A stretch of DNA of 64,000 bases from QAMH01 sp900556425 (lineage in GTDB: Bacteria; Actinomycetota; Coriobacteriia; Coriobacteriales; QAMH01). A model generated the notes under the pieces. It was not told where the DNA came from. It saw only the letters and a list, made by a program, of their open reading frames with translations, and did no database searches. A program made the translations under genes and the position numbers. Shown here in pieces: positions 1 to 7,623 of this stretch; position 1 is the stretch's first letter; every line of letters starts with the position of its first letter. The stretch is taken from the NCBI GenBank assembly GCA_902475535.1, contig CABRZR010000002.1, positions 62,001 to 126,000 of the forward strand, given 5' to 3'.

Positions 1-350
1 TGCGCGAGATGGCCGAGGGCGAGAAGAAGACCTTCACCATCAAGGATTGGGAAGCATTCGGCGAGTATCTCGACGAGCACACCGAGGAAATCCCGATGGA
101 GGTCATGCCTAACATGAAGGGCCTCGAAATCGGCAAGGTCATCTGGATGATCACCGAAGACGAGGAGAAGGTTCCGGTTACGGTCAAGGACATCACCCCG
201 GAGGCCGTGACGCTCGATTACAACCATCCGCTGGCGGGCAAGGACCTTACCTTCGATGTCGAGCTCATCAAGGTCGATGAGTCTACGGCCGATGATCCCA
301 ATGCCCCCAAGAGGGAGATTCCCAAGGATCCCCTCGACCTTATCATGTAG
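1..350 (+). CDS. FKBP-type peptidyl-prolyl isomerase, SlyD-like (5' truncated by window edge)
   Basis: This is the C-terminal part of a SlyD-like FKBP prolyl cis-trans isomerase, a cytoplasmic folding helper. The open frame runs in from the left edge: codons upstream of the first visible ATG (base 9) read Arg-Glu, so the true start lies outside the window. The visible 113 residues contain an insert-in-flap-like stretch (DWEAFGEYLDEHTEEIPMEV) and the characteristic family ending YNHPLAGKDLTFDVELI, which closes the FKBP fold. The tail is short and has no His-rich metal-binding segment, unlike E. coli SlyD. The universal stress gene follows after 11 bases and may be co-transcribed. Confidence 0.8.
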   Translation, partial: REMAEGEKKTFTIKDWEAFGEYLDEHTEEIPMEVMPNMKGLEIGKVIWMITEDEEKVPVTVKDITPEAVTLDYNHPLAGKDLTFDVELIKVDESTADDPNAPKREIPKDPLDLIM

Positions 351-361
351 GGGATCGCGCC

Positions 362-775
362 ATGTACAAGAACATTCTCGTTGCCGCCGATGGATCGGAA
401 AACTCGCTGCGTGCAACGGAGCAGGCGGCCTACATCGCATCCCTTGAGAGCGATGTGCGGGTCAAGATCGTCTCGGTTATCGCCATCGATGTGTATTCGG
501 ACATGGTCTATGACCCGATCGAGGCGCACGGCGAGGCCCAGCGCGAGATTATCAAGGATGCGGCGCAGGTTTTGGCAGACGCCGGCATCGACCATGAGAT
601 CGTGCTGTTGCATGGCCGCCCTGCCGACGAAATCATTCGCTACGCGACGGAGTCGGAAGCCGATTTGCTCGTGATGGGCAGCCGTGGTCTGGGCGCTCTG
701 CGCGAGTTCGCGCTCGGCAGCGTGAGCCACAAGGTTCTCACGCATGCCAAGTGCCCGGTGCTTGTCGTGAAGTAA
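362..775 (+). CDS. Universal stress protein, UspA family
   Basis: A single-domain UspA-family protein of 137 residues, the normal family length. The N-terminus has the usual strand ILVAADGSENS, and the C-terminal half has the ATP-binding signature G-x2-G-x9-G-S (GSRGLGALREFALGSVSHK) followed by the closing strand CPVLVVK. The motif suggests the nucleotide-binding subgroup. Such proteins are cytoplasmic, dimeric and induced by stress or stasis; the exact role is unknown. It starts 11 bases after the FKBP gene without a strong SD. A strong hairpin with a T-tract follows at 865-899. Confidence 0.9.
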   Translation: MYKNILVAADGSENSLRATEQAAYIASLESDVRVKIVSVIAIDVYSDMVYDPIEAHGEAQREIIKDAAQVLADAGIDHEIVLLHGRPADEIIRYATESEADLLVMGSRGLGALREFALGSVSHKVLTHAKCPVLVVK

Positions 776-809
776 AGGTTTCTCCACTCCGGCGCTCCGC
801 GCTCTCTAT

Positions 810-856
810 TGTCATTTCGAGCGGAGCAGCCGAAGGCTGCGAAGTCGAGAAATCTC
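810..856 (+). repeat. Dispersed intergenic repeat, TGTCATTTCGA family, copy 1
   Basis: A 47-base element starting TGTCATTTCGAGCGGAGC and ending GAGAAATCTC, with an inner imperfect GCAGCC/GGCTGC hairpin. The same ends flank a copy in the opposite orientation at 12448-12495, with a partial one at 12501-12534. It is intergenic, just after the universal stress gene. Confidence 0.75.
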
Positions 857-864
857 GCATTGCG

Positions 865-899
865 GGCAAGGCGCGTCAGGCGCGCCTTGCCTCATTTTT
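865..899 (+). terminator. Rho-independent terminator after the universal stress gene
   Basis: An 11-base perfect stem (GGCAAGGCGCG, 865-875, with CGCGCCTTGCC, 881-891) with a 5-base loop is followed by TCATTTTTA. It is placed to end plus-strand transcription and abuts the 3' end of the convergent hydrolase gene. Confidence 0.75.
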
Positions 900-1518
900 A
901 CATATGCAACTCGGCTCCGGGGACGAGGATGATGCGTCCGGGAGCTTGGAATGCCTCGAGCTTGGCCTCGTCGTACTCGGCGACCGTGGCGTCGGCGGAG
1001 TCGATGGGCACCTCATGGACGGGGATGTTGTGCTTGGCACCGACGAGCTTGGCGCACTCGGAAGCCTCGTCCGCATCCATGTTGTACACCCCGTCGCAGG
1101 GGAATGCCGCATAGTCGAGCTTCATGGCGGCAAGCTTGCCGGACTTCATGTCCTCGGTCGTGCTCGTGTCGCCCGCCGCATAGAACGAGACGCCGTCGAA
1201 TTCGAGCACGTAGCCAACGCACTCGTCAGACGGGTGGTTCTCGTTGTATGCCTGCACTGCCTGGATCTTCACGCCATGAGACTCCGTGGAGAGGTACTCG
1301 CCGCTCGTGGGGTGCAGGTCCTTCGCGCGAATGACTTCGCAGCCGGGTGCATGGGGCATCTTGTCCACCGCGTCATGGTCGAAATGATCATGGGTGACCA
1401 GGACGAGGTCGGCCTCGAGCTCGTATTCCTTTCCGAAGTATGGGTCGACGTAAATGACCGTGCTGTCGTCGAGCGTGAACCTGTAGGAGCCGTGCCCCTG
1501 AAATAGCATCGTAGTCAT
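898..1518 (-). CDS. Metallo-beta-lactamase-fold metal-dependent hydrolase (UPF0173-like)
   Basis: A 206-residue metallo-beta-lactamase-fold protein. The dinuclear metal motif HxHxDH is visible as THDHFDHDAVD near residue 41, after VLVTH. Later metal ligands are plausible at the His of TESHGV, the Asp of AAGDT and the final His of IPVHEVP. The short length and the early GHGSYRF strand resemble the UPF0173/YtkL group of L-ascorbate-6-phosphate-lactonase-like hydrolases rather than drug-degrading lactamases. The substrate is unknown. An SD (GGAGG) lies 7 bases before the ATG. The gene follows htpG on the same strand, with a palindrome between them. Confidence 0.85.
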   Translation of the reverse strand: MTTMLFQGHGSYRFTLDDSTVIYVDPYFGKEYELEADLVLVTHDHFDHDAVDKMPHAPGCEVIRAKDLHPTSGEYLSTESHGVKIQAVQAYNENHPSDECVGYVLEFDGVSFYAAGDTSTTEDMKSGKLAAMKLDYAAFPCDGVYNMDADEASECAKLVGAKHNIPVHEVPIDSADATVAEYDEAKLEAFQAPGRIILVPGAELHM

Positions 1519-1555
1519 GATAAGCCTCCTCGCTCGCTTTTATATCCATATAAGA

Positions 1556-1591
1556 TTATAGGCAGCGCACAATATAATGCACTGCCTATAA
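1556..1591. promoter_or_regulatory. Palindrome between htpG and the hydrolase gene
   Basis: Perfect 10-base arms TTATAGGCAG (1556-1565) and CTGCCTATAA (1582-1591) are extended by one mismatch and three more pairs around an AT-rich loop. There is no clean T-tract on either strand, so it could be an operator, an mRNA structure or a weak terminator for htpG. Confidence 0.5.
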
Positions 1592-1613
1592 CCGAAATTA
1601 TCATGAGAAATGT

Positions 1614-3524
1614 TTATTTCATCAGCTCGCAGATAGCCTCGTTGAATGCTGCCGAATCCGCGATTTCGAGACCCTCCGCCAAACGTGCCTGGTTGTAGAG
1701 CAGGTTGGCGTACTGGGCGACCTTCTCGGTCTCGCCAGCCTCTTGCGCTGCCTGCAGCGTTGCGAAGACCGGGTGATTGGGGTTGAGCTCGAGCACGTGC
1801 TTTGCCTCGGGACGCTCGCCGGCGGCAGCCGGGATGGTCGCGAAGTACTTCTCCATACCCAGGCTCACGGGGCCATCGGCGACGATGCAACAGGCCGCAT
1901 CAGCCAGACGCGAGGTGGCCGTGACATTGGTGATGTCGTCGGGGAGCGCCTCGGTCATCGCCTCGAACAGCGTGCTGTTCTCCTCACGCTGCTTGGCGAC
2001 TTCCTCCTTCTCCTCCTCGGTTTCGAGGCCAAGGTCCTCGCCGCTGGCGACGTTGCGCATCTCCTTGTCGTCATAGCTGCCGATGGAGAGCAGGCAGAAC
2101 TCGTCGACGTTGTCACCGCAGAGCAGGACATCGTAGCCGCGCGAGACGACCGACGTGACGCTCGGGCTCTGTGCCAGGCGCGCGACGGTGTCGCCGGAAG
2201 CGAAGAAGATGTTCTCCTGGCCTTCCTGCATGCCGGCGACGTATTCGGCCAGCGTGATGGGCTTGTCCTCCTTGGCGGAATGGAAGAGCAGCAAGTCCTG
2301 CAGCAGGTCCTTGTGCGCTCCGTAGGTGGAGTAGATGTCGTACTTGAGCACGTGGCCGAACTTGCTGAAGAAATCGACGTAGGCCTCACGGTCGTCTTTG
2401 CAGAGCTTCTCGAGCTCCTGCTTGATCTTCTTCTCGATGCGACGCTCGATGGCGATGAGCTGACGGTCCTGCTGGAGCGTCTCGCGCGAGATGTTGAGGT
2501 TGAGGTCGGGGCTATCGACGACGCCGCGCACGAAGCCGAAGCAGTCCGGCAGCAGGTCCTCGCAGTGCTCCATGATCATGACGTTGTTGCTGTAGAGTGC
2601 CAAGCCACGCTGGAAGTCCTTGGCGTACAGGTTCATGGGCGCATCCGTGGGGATGAAGAGCAACGCATCGTAGTTCAGGCTGCCTTCGGCGTGCATGGAA
2701 ATCGTGCGCAGGGGAATATCGGCCGTATGGAACTGGGCCTGGTAGAAGTCGGCGTACTCCTCGTCGGAGACTTCGGACTTCTTCTTGGTCCAGATGGGAA
2801 TCATCGAGTTGAGGATTTCCTCCTCGACGAAGGTCTCGGTTGCGGGCACGTAATCGTCGCCAGCGTCCTCGGGCTTCTCGAGCGTGCGCGTCTTCTCCAC
2901 ATCCATGATGATCGGGTAGCGGATGTAATCGCTGTAGCGCTTCACCAGATGCTTGATGAGAGCCTGCGAGAGGTACTCGTCGTAGTTGACCTCGTCGGTG
3001 TTCTCACGCAGATGCAGGATGATGTCCGTGCCGCGCTTCTCGCGGGTGGTCTCGCTGATGTTGTAGCCCTCGATGCCATCGCTTTCCCACTTGAAGGCCT
3101 CGTCGCTGCCGTATGCCTTCGAGATGACGGTGACCTTGTCGGCGACCATGAACGAAGAGTAGAAGCCGACGCCGAACTGGCCGATGATGTCGACTTCCTC
3201 GAGCTTCTCGGAATCCGAGCTCTTGAATTCGAGCGAGCCCGAATGGGCGATGGTGCCCAGGTTCTTGTCGAGCTCGTCCTTGGTCATGCCAATGCCATCG
3301 TCGCTGATGGTGAGCGTGCGGGCATCCTCATCAATGGCAATCTGAATGCGCAGGTCGCTGCGCATGATGGAGCTGTCCTTGTTCTCGAGCGAGGTGAGGT
3401 AGAGCTTGTCGAGCGAATCCGATGCGTTGGAGATAAGCTCACGCAGGAAGATTTCGCGATTGGTGTAGATGGAGTTAATCATCAAGTCGAGCAGCTTTTT
3501 GCTCTCTGTCTTGAATTTACGCAT
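1614..3524 (-). CDS. htpG: Molecular chaperone HtpG (bacterial Hsp90)
   Basis: An ATP-dependent Hsp90 chaperone of 636 residues, full length for the bacterial family. The N-terminal GHKL ATPase shows the conserved LRELISNASDSLDKL segment (the Asn binds ATP/Mg), DDGIGM, and GQFGVGFYSSFMV (lid/glycine motif). The middle domain with its catalytic-Arg region (NLNISRETLQQDR) and a C-terminal dimerisation domain follow. The start at 3524 has an SD (AAAGGA) 9 bases upstream on the minus strand. No CIRCE (TTAGCACTC) or obvious HspR inverted repeat was seen upstream. It lies divergent from folC; the roughly 200-base shared upstream region contains a conserved hairpin repeat at 3667-3693. Confidence 0.98.
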   Translation of the reverse strand: MRKFKTESKKLLDLMINSIYTNREIFLRELISNASDSLDKLYLTSLENKDSSIMRSDLRIQIAIDEDARTLTISDDGIGMTKDELDKNLGTIAHSGSLEFKSSDSEKLEEVDIIGQFGVGFYSSFMVADKVTVISKAYGSDEAFKWESDGIEGYNISETTREKRGTDIILHLRENTDEVNYDEYLSQALIKHLVKRYSDYIRYPIIMDVEKTRTLEKPEDAGDDYVPATETFVEEEILNSMIPIWTKKKSEVSDEEYADFYQAQFHTADIPLRTISMHAEGSLNYDALLFIPTDAPMNLYAKDFQRGLALYSNNVMIMEHCEDLLPDCFGFVRGVVDSPDLNLNISRETLQQDRQLIAIERRIEKKIKQELEKLCKDDREAYVDFFSKFGHVLKYDIYSTYGAHKDLLQDLLLFHSAKEDKPITLAEYVAGMQEGQENIFFASGDTVARLAQSPSVTSVVSRGYDVLLCGDNVDEFCLLSIGSYDDKEMRNVASGEDLGLETEEEKEEVAKQREENSTLFEAMTEALPDDITNVTATSRLADAACCIVADGPVSLGMEKYFATIPAAAGERPEAKHVLELNPNHPVFATLQAAQEAGETEKVAQYANLLYNQARLAEGLEIADSAAFNEAICELMK

Positions 3525-3666
3525 GGGTATGTGTCCTTTCGCGTGCGTTATATATGTACAAACAGCGATTGTAGAAGAGGGAATATAGATTATGCACGTC
3601 CTGTCACTGACATGTTACCTAACTGCGGTTATTTAGAATATCTAAGTCGATAGATAGCAGATATGC

Positions 3667-3693
3667 GTGACAAATGACCTGTCCACTTGTCAC
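3667..3693 (+). repeat. Dispersed hairpin repeat (GACAAATGACCTGTCC core), copy 1
   Basis: Arms GTGACAAATG (3667-3676) and CACTTGTCAC (3684-3693) enclose the loop ACCTGTC. The core and loop are identical to a hairpin at 63758-63788, while stem bases differ between the copies. It lies between htpG and folC. Confidence 0.7.
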
Positions 3694-3719
3694 ACGCAGT
3701 CTAATGATTCGTATCGATG

Positions 3720-3725
3720 TAGAAT
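3720..3725 (+). promoter_or_regulatory. Probable -10 box for a leaderless folC transcript
   Basis: TAGAAT ends 7 bases before the ATG at 3733, so the expected transcription start coincides with the start codon. No SD precedes this ATG and no good -35 was found at 16-18 bases. Comparable TAGAAT boxes precede tRNA-Ser and glmS. Confidence 0.45.
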
Positions 3726-3732
3726 GGCGTCC

Positions 3733-5091
3733 ATGACTCAACACATGACATACGATGAGGCCGTTGCCACGCTCGAGGGTGCGCTCAAGTTCGGGATGAA
3801 TCCCTCGCTCGAGCCGATTCGGGCGATGTGCGCTGCAATGGGCGAACCTCAGAAGCGCTACCGTTGCATACAGGTGGCTGGAACCAATGGCAAGTCATCG
3901 ACGACGCGTATGACCGCGGCGCTTATGCGTGCGCAGGGTCTGCACGTCGGGTTGTATGTCTCGCCGCATTTGGTCAAGTATCCCGAGCGCATCGAGATCG
4001 ACGGGCGCGTCGTGAGTGACGAATCATTTGCGCGGGGTATCGAGGCGGCGCTTGATGTAGCTGCACGTGCGCACGTTGAGGCCACGGAATTCGAGCTGCT
4101 CACGGCTGCCGCCTTGTGGCTGTTCGCGCAAGAGGGTGCCGACTGGGCCGTTCTCGAGTGCGGCCTGGGTGGACGCTGGGATGCTACGAGTGTCGTGAAT
4201 CCGCAAGTCGCCGTCATTACGGGCGTGGCGCTTGAACACACCGCGATCCTTGGCGACACGATCGAAAAGATTGCGGGCGAGAAGGCGGCCATTATCAAAC
4301 CGGGAAGCCATGCGATATTCGCGCACGACCTTGCCGCACGGGAGGTCTTCGAACGGCAGGCGCAGGAGGTCCGTGCGCCGTACGAGAACGCTAATCCCGA
4401 GACCGTCATCCCATTTGAGGATGAGCTCGCCAGCCTGCCAACCTATCAGCGTTCAAATCTCGCAACGGCTCTGGCGGCTGTCACCGCAGCACTTGGTCAT
4501 GCGCCCTCGCCCGAGAGTGTTCGTATGGCGTTGAGTGAGCTCGTCATTCCCGGACGTTTCGAGATTCTGCGACACGATCCGCTCGTGATTATCGATGCGG
4601 CCCATAACCCGCAGTCTGCCCACGCGCTTGCGGGGGAGCTACAACGCCTCTTCGAATGTGCCAGGGGGTTTGATTCCCTGACACATTCTTATTCGATTGG
4701 CGACGGCGGGGCGGCGGGGGCTGATGCTGGGCGATTTCCGCACGAGCAGGGAGCGCCTGTGGCGCTCCCACGCGAGCTCAGGACCATGAGCCCAGCATCA
4801 GCCCCCGCCGCCCCGCCCCGTCCCACCCTTCTGCTTGGCGTACTGGACGACAAGGACGCGCGCGGCATCATCCGCGAGCTCTGCCCGCTGTTCTCGCGCA
4901 TCGTCGTCACGGCATCATCGTCGCCGCGCTCCGTTCCCGCAGCAAAGCTCGCCATGCTCGTCGAGGAGGAATGCGGTGTGCGTCCTGAGATTGCCACGAG
5001 CATATCCGAGGCCCGCGAGTTGCTGCGCCACGAGCCTGTCATCGCCACGGGCTCGATAACCGTTGCTGGTGAGGTGAAGGATATTTGGTGA
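3733..5091 (+). CDS. folC: Bifunctional folylpolyglutamate synthase / dihydrofolate synthase, with in-frame palindrome insertion
   Basis: FolC adds glutamate to dihydropteroate and folates (Mur-ligase family). Visible motifs are the P-loop VAGTNGKSST, LVKYPERIEIDG, ECGLGGRWDATSV, GVALEHTAILG with the carbamylated-Lys region (EKAAIIKPG), and the C-terminal domain signature IDAAHNPQSA, then LLLGVLDDKD. Between HALAGELQRLF and LLLGVLDDKD there is an unusual stretch of about 45 residues rich in Ala, Gly and Pro. It is encoded by a large nested palindrome (4705-4817) that keeps the frame. The ATG at 3733 is preferred (leaderless, see -10); an ATG at 3724 and one at 3667 are alternatives. FolC should remain functional if the insert is a surface loop before the strand. 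Confidence 0.93.
   Translation: MTQHMTYDEAVATLEGALKFGMNPSLEPIRAMCAAMGEPQKRYRCIQVAGTNGKSSTTRMTAALMRAQGLHVGLYVSPHLVKYPERIEIDGRVVSDESFARGIEAALDVAARAHVEATEFELLTAAALWLFAQEGADWAVLECGLGGRWDATSVVNPQVAVITGVALEHTAILGDTIEKIAGEKAAIIKPGSHAIFAHDLAAREVFERQAQEVRAPYENANPETVIPFEDELASLPTYQRSNLATALAAVTAALGHAPSPESVRMALSELVIPGRFEILRHDPLVIIDAAHNPQSAHALAGELQRLFECARGFDSLTHSYSIGDGGAAGADAGRFPHEQGAPVALPRELRTMSPASAPAAPPRPTLLLGVLDDKDARGIIRELCPLFSRIVVTASSSPRSVPAAKLAMLVEEECGVRPEIATSISEARELLRHEPVIATGSITVAGEVKDIW
4705..4817. repeat. Nested palindromic element inserted in frame in folC
   Basis: Perfect 28-base inverted arms occupy 4705-4732 and 4790-4817. They begin GGCGGGGCGGCGGGGG and end GATGCTGGGC on the left arm. Inside is a second perfect 9-base hairpin, GGGAGCGCC (4749-4757) / GGCGCTCCC (4761-4769), with loop TGT. 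The element's GC content is higher than that of the surrounding gene. It is translated as a Gly/Ala/Pro-rich loop in FolC. The architecture resembles REP/BIME-type or protein-coding palindromic elements, but the family is not recognised. Confidence 0.9.
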
Positions 5092-5137
5092 TAGAATCTC
5101 ACCAATAGTCCACTACCACAGGCAGTAAGAAGGCAGC

Positions 5138-5590
5138 ATGTCCGCTATTCTCGCGTCGGTACTCACACCTCCCGTGCTTGTCGTCCTCATCGTGACGGCA
5201 ATCATCTTCGTGGGGCTCTGGATCGTATGCATCATCTGGGTCAATAGGGACGCCAAGACACGCGAAGCCCCCGTGCTGCTATGGACCGTCATCGCCGCCG
5301 TACCCGTCGCCGGCTTGGTTGCCTACTGCTTGCTTCGCCCGCCTCTCAACGCGGCCGACTCCACCGAGCAGGTCATGAACCTCGAGCTCATGGGACGGCA
5401 GCTCTCCGATTACGGCAACTGCCCCCGTTGCGGCGAGCCGGTGAAGAGCGACTACATCGCTTGCCCCAACTGTCGCGTCCAGCTGCGTAACGTGTGCAAC
5501 AGTTGCGGACGTCCGCTCGAGCCCAGTTGGCAGATATGCCCCTACTGCGCGCAGCCGCTCACGCGTCAGACACGCCAGCGCTCGGCCTAG
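5138..5590 (+). CDS. Membrane protein with C-terminal double zinc ribbon
   Basis: A 150-residue protein of unknown function. The N-terminus has two hydrophobic membrane segments (about residues 10-35 and 46-66). The cytoplasmic tail then carries two CxxC...CxxC zinc ribbons: Cys95/98/109/112 and Cys120/123/134/137, as in double-zinc-ribbon (DZR) proteins. Zinc ribbons of this type usually mediate protein or nucleic acid contact. The first segment resembles the short phospholipase-D-nuclease-like (PLDc_N) membrane hairpins, but this is uncertain. It sits 46 bases after folC, with an SD-like AAGAAGG 7 bases before ATG. It may be co-transcribed with folC. Confidence 0.75.
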   Translation: MSAILASVLTPPVLVVLIVTAIIFVGLWIVCIIWVNRDAKTREAPVLLWTVIAAVPVAGLVAYCLLRPPLNAADSTEQVMNLELMGRQLSDYGNCPRCGEPVKSDYIACPNCRVQLRNVCNSCGRPLEPSWQICPYCAQPLTRQTRQRSA

Positions 5591-5700
5591 CGCAAGTTCT
5601 CCTTGCATCGCGCCTTGCTGCGGTGTAGTGTCTCGCCAAGTGCTTCTCTCGACGAAGTCCCACTCGGTTTGTGGCCGAGCACGGGCAGAAAGGAAAAACC

Positions 5701-7623
5701 ATGAGCACGATTTCCGTTTACCTTCCCGATGGTTCCAGCAAAGAGCTCGAAGCAGGAGCGACCGTTGCAGATTGCGCGGCGGCTATCGGAACCGGTCTCG
5801 CCAAGGCTGCCATCGCTGGCAAGATTAATGGTGAGCTCGTCGGCCTCGATGCGCCACTTGCCGATGGCGCGCAGGTCGAGATCGTCACCAAGACATCACC
5901 CGAGGGTCTCGGCATCTTGCGCCACTCGACGGCGCACATCATGGCAGAGGCCGTGCAGGAGCTCTTCCCCGGAGCCCAGATTGCCTTTGGCCCGCAAACC
6001 GACGATGGCTTCTTCTACGACTTCGGCTTGACCGAGAACCTCTCGTCCGATGATTTCGAGGCCATCGAGGCCAAGATGAAGGAGATCATCAAGAAGGATG
6101 AGCCTTTCGTGCGCGAGGTCGTTACGCGCGATGAGGCCAAGGAGATCTTCAAAGACCAAAAGTTCAAGGTCGAGCATATCGATGACCTGCCCGAGGACGC
6201 CGAGATCTCCATCTACCGCCATGGCGACTTCGTTGACCTGTGCAAAGGTCCGCACATTCCCAGCTCGCGCAAGATCGGTGCCTTCAAGCTCATGAAGCTC
6301 GCCGGCGCCTACTGGAAGGGCGATGCCGAGAACGAGCAGCTGCAGCGTCTCTACGGTACGGCGTTCTTCGACAAGAAGGACATGAAGGAGTACCTCTTCA
6401 TGCTCGAGGAGGCCGAGAAGCGTGACCATCGCAAGCTCGGTCGCGAGCTCGGCATCTACATGATGGACGAGGAAGCCGGTGTCGGCCTGCCGCTGTATCT
6501 GCCAGCCGGTGCGCGCATCATCCGCATCATGCAGGAGTGGTTGCGCAAGGAGTTGTACCGCAGGGGTTACGAAGAAGTCATCACGCCGCACATCTACAAG
6601 GCGGATGTCTGGAAGCGAAGCGGTCACTACGGCTTTTACCACGACAATATGTACTTCTTCGAGATTAACGAGGGAAGCGATGAGGAACCGCGTCCGAGCG
6701 AGTACGGCGTGAAGCCGATGAACTGCCCCGGCCACGTTATCCTCTACAAGAACGACATCCACTCGTATCGCGAGTTGCCCATCAGGTATTTCGAGTTCGG
6801 TACCGTGTATCGTCACGAGCTGAGCGGTGCCGTGCATGGCCTCATGCGTGCCCGTGGCTTCACGCAGGACGACGCGCATGTCTTCTGTCGCGAGGACCAG
6901 GTCGTCGATGAGGTCTGCGCAATCCTCGATCTGGCGGACTCCATCATGAAGGAGTTTGGTTTCGAGTACATGGCCGAGATATCGACCCGTCCCGAGAAGT
7001 CCATTGGCACCGACGAGATGTGGGAGAAGGCCGAGAGCTTCTTGCGCGAGGCCATCGAGCGTCGTGGCATTCCATATGAGATTAACCCTGGTGATGGCGC
7101 CTTCTACGGTCCCAAGATCGACATCAAGGTCAAGGACGCGCTCGGCCGCTGGTGGCAGTGCTCGACGGTGCAGGTTGATTTTAATTTTCCCGAGCGTTTT
7201 GACCTCACGTATCGCACGGCCGATAACACGAGCGAGCGTCCGTGGATGCTCCATCGTGCGCTCTTCGGTTCCATCGAGCGCTTCCTCGGCATCCTCATCG
7301 AGCACACGAGCGGCAACCTGCCGTTGTGGCTCGCGCCGACGCAGGCCGTCATCATTCCCATTGCCGATCGTCATGTTGAGGCCGCCGAACAGGTCGCGGC
7401 CGAGTTGCGCGCACATGGCGGGCGCGTCGAGGTTTACGAGCAGAACGAGCCGATGCGCGTGAAGATTGCCAAGGCACAGGGGCAACGTGTTCCCTACATG
7501 CTCGTCATTGGCGACAAGGAAGTCGAGAACGGCGAAGTTGCGGTGCGTGAGCGCCACGAGGGCGACTTGGGCTCGATGAAGCTCGAGTACTTCACGAAGA
7601 TCATCGAGGAAGCTCAGGTCTAA
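5701..7623 (+). CDS. thrS: Threonyl-tRNA synthetase
   Basis: ThrRS charges tRNA-Thr; 640 residues is standard. The order is an N-terminal TGS domain (residues about 1-63), an editing domain with HSTAHIMAEA (HxxxH) and the DLCKGPHIPSS motif, a class II catalytic core with KPMNCPGH (zinc Cys), RYFEFGTVYRHE (motif 2) and LHRALFGSIERFLGIL (motif 3), and a C-terminal anticodon-binding domain. The ATG at 5701 follows an SD (AAAGGA, 8 bases upstream); an in-frame GTG at 5671 is less likely. No T-box leader is evident in the 110-base upstream gap. The stop overlaps the leuC start (TAATG), so leucine genes are translationally coupled to it. Confidence 0.98.
   Translation: MSTISVYLPDGSSKELEAGATVADCAAAIGTGLAKAAIAGKINGELVGLDAPLADGAQVEIVTKTSPEGLGILRHSTAHIMAEAVQELFPGAQIAFGPQTDDGFFYDFGLTENLSSDDFEAIEAKMKEIIKKDEPFVREVVTRDEAKEIFKDQKFKVEHIDDLPEDAEISIYRHGDFVDLCKGPHIPSSRKIGAFKLMKLAGAYWKGDAENEQLQRLYGTAFFDKKDMKEYLFMLEEAEKRDHRKLGRELGIYMMDEEAGVGLPLYLPAGARIIRIMQEWLRKELYRRGYEEVITPHIYKADVWKRSGHYGFYHDNMYFFEINEGSDEEPRPSEYGVKPMNCPGHVILYKNDIHSYRELPIRYFEFGTVYRHELSGAVHGLMRARGFTQDDAHVFCREDQVVDEVCAILDLADSIMKEFGFEYMAEISTRPEKSIGTDEMWEKAESFLREAIERRGIPYEINPGDGAFYGPKIDIKVKDALGRWWQCSTVQVDFNFPERFDLTYRTADNTSERPWMLHRALFGSIERFLGILIEHTSGNLPLWLAPTQAVIIPIADRHVEAAEQVAAELRAHGGRVEVYEQNEPMRVKIAKAQGQRVPYMLVIGDKEVENGEVAVRERHEGDLGSMKLEYFTKIIEEAQV

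Noticed and set aside
1743..3653. 636-residue open frame on the plus strand
   Set aside because: It is the antisense shadow of htpG, caused by high GC and codon bias; its translation is Val/Leu/Glu-rich without motifs.
5591..5700. T-box riboswitch upstream of thrS
   Set aside because: The gap is only 110 bases and lacks the T-box consensus and an antiterminator/terminator pair; only a small CTCGG/CCGAG hairpin is present.
5896..7557. 553-residue open frame opposite thrS
   Set aside because: Antisense shadow of thrS; no SD, no domain, and thrS motifs are unambiguous.
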